In this document: one piece after another, positions 31,449 to 35,094 of the stretch
How positions within the stretch are numbered: position 1 is the first letter of the stretch
Layout: each line of letters begins with the position of its first letter
Assembly (NCBI GenBank): GCA_018399355.1
Contig: JAGYOA010000003.1
Span: forward strand, 1 to 35,094
Length of the DNA stretch: 35,094 nt
Direction of reading: 5' to 3'
DNA from: Candidatus Woesearchaeota archaeon
GTDB taxonomy: Archaea; Nanobdellota; Nanobdellia; Woesearchaeales; CG1-02-33-12
The notes under the pieces: generated by a model
Told to the model about the DNA's origin: nothing
What the model saw: only the letters and a program-made list of their open reading frames with translations
Database searches by the model: none
Made by a program: the position numbers and the translations under genes

Positions 31449-32588
31449 ATGAAAGGAATTGCAATAACACACAAAGGATTGGAAGATATAGCTGCCTTGG
31501 AGATTAAGGAGATAATCAAAGCTGAGTCTGAGGTTAAGGAAACAACTGTAGTTTTCAGTCCAAAAAATCTTGTTGATTTGTGCACTCTGGCTTATAAGGC
31601 ACAGTCTTTGATAAAAGTTCTTTATCTTTTTGACATTTTTAAGGTTAAGAATGATGAAAAATCAATTCTTGATAAAATCAAAAAAAGCGTTGAAAAGATT
31701 GATTTTAAAGAGTGGTTAGATAAAGAAAAGACATTCAGGGTTTCATGTAAACATGTTGAAAATGAGATAAGCAGCCAGGAAATAGAAAAGGAAACAGGAG
31801 CTATTTTAATAGACAAGATACAAAAGACAGGTAAATACGACCAAAAGGTTGATCTTGATAATCCTGATGTCATATTTTACATTTACATTTATGAAAACCA
31901 ATGTTACATTGGAATTGATTTCTGCGGTTTTGACTTAAGCAAAAGGGATTATAAAGTTTTCAGCAATCCAGCTGATACAAAAGGAACAATATCATACTCT
32001 GTTTTAAGGATTGCAGAATATAAAAAATCAGATACATTGCTTGACCCTTTCTGCAGCTCAGGAACTATTCCGATTGAGGCAGCCTTGTTTAAGCTTGGCT
32101 CTGTGAATTTTTACAGAAAAGACAGGTTTGCTTTTTTAAAACTTAAGCAGTTTGAAAATCATGATTTCAAAAAATTATTTAGCAATGAATATGATGAAGA
32201 AAAACCAAACATACTTGCATCTGATGAAAGGCTTTACAACATGAGGGCAGCAAAAAAGAACGCAAAAATAGCTTCTGTTAATAAAATGATTGAGTTTTCA
32301 AAAATTGATGTTGACTGGCTTGACACAAAGTATGAAAAACAAAGCATTGATTTAATAGCAACAAAACCAATTTTCCTTAAGTATGAACTTGATAAGACAA
32401 AAAAAATTTATGATGGATTTTTTTATGGCGCAAAATATATTCTTAAGAATAAGGGAAAAATAGTAGTCATTTCAAAGGGAGATGATTTAATAGAAGAGAT
32501 ATCTAAAAAACATGGATTTAATATTTGCCATGAAAGAGTTGTTTTTCAGGGCAGTCAGCAGCTTAAGGTAACTGTTTTTCAAAAATAA
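31449..32588 (+). CDS. THUMP-domain RNA methyltransferase (Trm14/RlmKL-like)
   Basis: This 379-aa protein combines an N-terminal ferredoxin-like/THUMP half (about 1-150: ITHKGLEDIAALEIKEII, KTFRVSCKHVENEISSQEIE) with a Rossmann methyltransferase (about 165-379). SAM-binding motif I is LLDPFCSSGTIPIEAALF, and NPADTKGTISYSVLRIA before it is family-typical. The expected catalytic NPPYG motif is replaced by TKPIF (in LIATKPIFLKYEL), which is unusual. Homologues make m2G in tRNA or rRNA; the altered motif leaves activity uncertain. A TATA-like ATTTAAATAA inside the end of folC is centred 27 nt before the ATG, again suggesting a leaderless transcript. Confidence 0.85.
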   Translation: MKGIAITHKGLEDIAALEIKEIIKAESEVKETTVVFSPKNLVDLCTLAYKAQSLIKVLYLFDIFKVKNDEKSILDKIKKSVEKIDFKEWLDKEKTFRVSCKHVENEISSQEIEKETGAILIDKIQKTGKYDQKVDLDNPDVIFYIYIYENQCYIGIDFCGFDLSKRDYKVFSNPADTKGTISYSVLRIAEYKKSDTLLDPFCSSGTIPIEAALFKLGSVNFYRKDRFAFLKLKQFENHDFKKLFSNEYDEEKPNILASDERLYNMRAAKKNAKIASVNKMIEFSKIDVDWLDTKYEKQSIDLIATKPIFLKYELDKTKKIYDGFFYGAKYILKNKGKIVVISKGDDLIEEISKKHGFNICHERVVFQGSQQLKVTVFQK

Positions 32589-32591
32589 ATC

Positions 32592-32627
32592 AAAAGGTTT
32601 ATAAATAATATTTATTAAGGAGATAGT
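32592..32627 (+). promoter_or_regulatory. BRE/TATA and Shine-Dalgarno of pilin-like operon
   Basis: AAAAGGTTTATAAATA (32592-32607) matches the window's strong promoter element, and AAGGAGATAGT precedes the ATG at 32628. The leader is short but carries a Shine-Dalgarno, unlike the leaderless genes. Confidence 0.6.
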
Positions 32628-33398
32628 ATGGAAAAAAGAGGTCAGGTAAGCATATTTATAATCATTGGATTTGTTTTTATCATCACTATATCCTTGTTTT
32701 TTTTAATAAGGAACACCAATTTAAAGTTTGGCTTTGCAGGTTCCCCTGACACAAGGCCGATAGAACACTACATTGAGCTTTGCATAAAATCATCTGCTTC
32801 TGATGCTATTTATCTTGCAGGTATGCAGGGCGGCTACACAACAACTCCAAATATTTACTTTGAGTCAGGTTATGCAAGAACAGCATACTGGTATAATCAA
32901 GGAGAAGACACTTCTCCTAATGTAGAAGAAATAGAACAGGAGCTTTCATCTTACATAAACAATGTTTTGCCTGACTGTATTGAGAGCCTTAGGATTTTTG
33001 AGGATATGGGATATGAATTTGAGTTTGGAAACCTTAACACAGAAGCAACCATATATGAAAACAAAGTTGATTTTAATATTCAATATCCTATAAAAATAAA
33101 GAAAGGAGAATCAATTTCAGAGATAAAAGATTTTCAGCAAAGCTTTGATGTGAGGCTCGGGCATATAATTAATATAGCAAAAGAAATAGTTGAAATGGAA
33201 ATTAATGATCCAGACTGGATAGACATGACTTACATGACAGAGCAGGACATTGATTTTAAGATTTATCCATATGATGAAAACATAATAATTTATTCATTGG
33301 TTGATACTGATTCAAAGATAAGCAACAACCTTGACTTCGTATTTCTTTTTGCTAACCGTTTCAATGAAAGCGGGCAAGCTTTAAATAAAAATGAATAA
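32628..33398 (+). CDS. Pilin-like protein with class III signal peptide
   Basis: This 256-aa protein starts MEKRGQVSIFIIIGFVFIIT: a short basic n-region, a KRGQ cleavage-type site and a hydrophobic helix, the archaeal class III (prepilin peptidase) signal found on pilins and related surface proteins. The ectodomain (about 40-256) is acidic and has few cysteines (CIKSS, DCIESL). It is larger than typical archaeal major pilins, so a minor pilin or pseudopilin-like role is more likely. I cannot identify the fold. Its end overlaps the next ORF by 8 nt, so it is co-expressed with the lytic transglycosylase-domain protein. Confidence 0.82.
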   Translation: MEKRGQVSIFIIIGFVFIITISLFFLIRNTNLKFGFAGSPDTRPIEHYIELCIKSSASDAIYLAGMQGGYTTTPNIYFESGYARTAYWYNQGEDTSPNVEEIEQELSSYINNVLPDCIESLRIFEDMGYEFEFGNLNTEATIYENKVDFNIQYPIKIKKGESISEIKDFQQSFDVRLGHIINIAKEIVEMEINDPDWIDMTYMTEQDIDFKIYPYDENIIIYSLVDTDSKISNNLDFVFLFANRFNESGQALNKNE

Positions 33399-35094
33399 AA
33401 AGAAGATTATTTCCTTAGTGAAAACTCCTTTAATTTTCCTAGTTTTATTCTCTTTGTTGTTGGTTTCTGTTTATGCTCCAGTTTCGCAGGATTTATTAGA
33501 CAAACTTAAAGACAGATATGATATTGATAACCAGGAATCTGATTTAGAAAATGAAGATACTACTTCTAATACTGATTCAGGAGATGCATATGAAAATGAA
33601 GATGATATCCTTAGCGATTTAAATGATGTTACATTAGATGAAGGCAATCTGGATGTTTCAAAATCAACAGGAAGCACTACTCTTTCAAGTGAGGAAATAG
33701 AAACATTAGGACTCAAAAAGATTTTTTCAAAGAATGAGGTTATTAATATTGAGAATGCAAACATTGAGCTAATATCTATTAAGGATGGAATTACAAAAAT
33801 TACATTTGCAAAATCAGACACGGCTAATGAAATAACCTTTGAAGTTAATGGTGAAACACATACAGTAAGTGCTGAAAAGGGAACAGTTGAATGGATTGAT
33901 GGAGAGATGATTTTCAGTGAAGGAGTAACCATTAAAACACAGGATGGAAAATCATTTACATCATTGCAAGAAGGAACAAAAATAAAACTGGGAGAAGTAA
34001 CTGAAGTACAGGGAAAGGCATCTCTTGAATACAAACAGGATTTTTTAGCTGAGATTAAAGTTGTTGGAAAAGATAGTTCTCTTTTCATAGAAAAATCAGA
34101 AAATGAAAAAACAGAATTTACAACTATTGATGGAAAAGATATGACAATAACAACAGGAGAGTTTCACAACAGCGAGGAATGTCAAGGAAACTGCATTTCT
34201 TACAAAGATATGGGGGCATGGAGCAAGGCAAAGATTGACGGCAATGTACTCTTTGTTAAATATACTGGAGATGAAAAAAGAACAGTAAGGTTTGAGGATA
34301 AAAAGGTTTATCTTTACTCAAAGGACGACCTTAAAACATTTCAGAAAGAGTATGATTTTGTTCAGAAAATGGTAATAAATTACAACAATGGCATACCTGT
34401 AGTAGTTGAAAATACAGGAGAGGTCAAGACAGATACATATGAATTTTATGATGAGCAAAATCCAGAAAAAGTTGTTGTTGAAAATCAAGATACACCAATA
34501 CCTGAAACTCAAAACCCACAAACCCAAAAAGTTACTGAAGGACAACTTACAGAGTTTGAAAATAAGGCAAAAACTGTGATAATAAACGGAGAGTCCCTAT
34601 ATGACAAGGTCACAGAAATCTACAATGAGTATGAAGGAGGAGATATTTCCAAACAATTGTTTATTTCATTAATAGAAAAAGAATCTTTAATGGATGAAGA
34701 GGGAGCATATTATTATTCTTATGGATTAACCCAGTCAACATTAAGCTCGGTAAAAGATTTGATATTAAATGAGCCAGATGAATACAGCAAATACAAGGAT
34801 TACAGCGATGAGGAGATTGTTAACCTGCTTAAGTCAGACCCAGTTTTTAATTTAAGAGCAGGATTTGATTATCTTAAACGAATTGAGGAACATTATGGAA
34901 GATCTTACGGCTTTTCAGAACCAAAGCAAACATATAATTATGATGGTGATGAAGTTGATATTTACCTCCTGGCTTACAATGCAGGCCCAACAGTAACAAA
35001 CAAGCTAATGAAATCATTCAATGAAGAAGGGGGAGGAGACTGGGAAGACTTAAAGATATTCATTAATTCAGATAAAGGAGTATCAATCCTTGGG
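33391..35094 (+). CDS. Secreted protein with lytic transglycosylase (SLT) domain, cut by window end
   Basis: This frame is absent from the ORF track because no stop occurs before the edge; 568 codons are visible from the ATG at 33391. A signal peptide (LIFLVLFSLLLVSVYAPVSQ) is followed by an acidic linker (about 45-100) and a repetitive beta-strand region (about 105-305, GITKITF, GTVEWIDGEMIFSEGVTI). A Pro/Gln/Thr linker precedes a lysozyme-like SLT domain at about 403-545. That domain shows the catalytic glutamate in FISLIEKESLMD (E431), YGLTQSTLSSVKDL in place of GLMQ-type sequence, LRAGFDYLKRIEEHYG, and LLAYNAGPTVTNKL. SLT enzymes cut the glycan strands of peptidoglycan, which archaea normally lack. 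A downstream anchor may exist beyond the edge. Confidence 0.88.
   Translation, partial: MNKKKIISLVKTPLIFLVLFSLLLVSVYAPVSQDLLDKLKDRYDIDNQESDLENEDTTSNTDSGDAYENEDDILSDLNDVTLDEGNLDVSKSTGSTTLSSEEIETLGLKKIFSKNEVINIENANIELISIKDGITKITFAKSDTANEITFEVNGETHTVSAEKGTVEWIDGEMIFSEGVTIKTQDGKSFTSLQEGTKIKLGEVTEVQGKASLEYKQDFLAEIKVVGKDSSLFIEKSENEKTEFTTIDGKDMTITTGEFHNSEECQGNCISYKDMGAWSKAKIDGNVLFVKYTGDEKRTVRFEDKKVYLYSKDDLKTFQKEYDFVQKMVINYNNGIPVVVENTGEVKTDTYEFYDEQNPEKVVVENQDTPIPETQNPQTQKVTEGQLTEFENKAKTVIINGESLYDKVTEIYNEYEGGDISKQLFISLIEKESLMDEEGAYYYSYGLTQSTLSSVKDLILNEPDEYSKYKDYSDEEIVNLLKSDPVFNLRAGFDYLKRIEEHYGRSYGFSEPKQTYNYDGDEVDIYLLAYNAGPTVTNKLMKSFNEEGGGDWEDLKIFINSDKGVSILG

Noticed and set aside
33471-34088. Minus-strand 205-aa Ser/Phe-rich ORF
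   Set aside because: It is antisense to the transglycosylase-domain gene, whose plus-strand frame has a signal peptide and catalytic motifs. The track shows only the shadow because the real frame lacks a stop before the edge.

Overview
The window comes from an A+T-rich archaeal genome, most likely a small-genome DPANN lineage of the Woesearchaeota/Pacearchaeota kind. The evidence is archaeal PCNA, archaeal RNase J, a tRNA-Leu(CAA) with a 37/38 intron and no encoded CCA, TATA boxes 26-28 nt upstream of many ATGs, class III (pilin-like) signal peptides, and large Asn-rich sequon-bearing surface proteins next to bacterial-type genes (GyrA, ThyA, DHFR, SHMT, UPRT). The placement is inference; no rRNA is present.

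Layout. 139-5360 (minus): PCNA, RNase J, tRNA-Leu, a radical SAM/SPASM protein, a three-gene operon of small coiled-coil proteins, and a spacer holding a decayed dihydroorotate dehydrogenase start (pyrD remnant) that the ORF track does not show. 5361-7259 (minus): uracil permease and uracil phosphoribosyltransferase (salvage). 7446-9316 (plus): an AmmeMemoRadiSam-type radical SAM enzyme coupled to a MobA-like nucleotidyltransferase. 9313-18401 (minus): two surface-protein operons. Each starts with a small DNA-binding protein whose stop codon overlaps the start of a giant secreted protein, and each has an ordered operator array upstream: seven TACTA-type sites at 10-11 bp pitch before a 49-aa ribbon-helix-helix gene, and two TACA-N5-TGTA dyads exactly 21 bp apart before a double-HTH gene. 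18635-22318: a secreted protein, a HAD hydrolase, an unknown winged-helix-like protein with ScpB, a PIG-L deacetylase and a 55-aa zinc ribbon. 22367-30205: dUTPase, GyrA with a 434-aa intein placed directly after its catalytic tyrosine, then thyA-folA-glyA-tmk. 30241-32588: FolC and a THUMP methyltransferase. 32628 to the end: a pilin-like protein and a lytic-transglycosylase-domain protein cut by the window edge.

How the genes work together. dUTPase makes dUMP, ThyA methylates it, DHFR and SHMT regenerate methylene-tetrahydrofolate, Tmk phosphorylates dTMP, and FolC retains the folate: an almost complete dTTP/folate cycle in one strand run. Uracil import and UPRT lie beside a broken pyrD, which suggests loss of de novo pyrimidine synthesis in favour of scavenging from surroundings or a host. 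Much of the rest is cell surface: four large or anchored secreted proteins, a pilin-like protein and a murein-hydrolase-like protein, fitting a cell that interacts closely with other cells.

The most unusual material is the pair of regulator-plus-surface-protein cassettes with helically phased operators, the pyrD relic, the transglycosylase domain in an archaeon, and two genes (upp, dut) with a Shine-Dalgarno signal that points to AUC/AUA rather than AUG starts.
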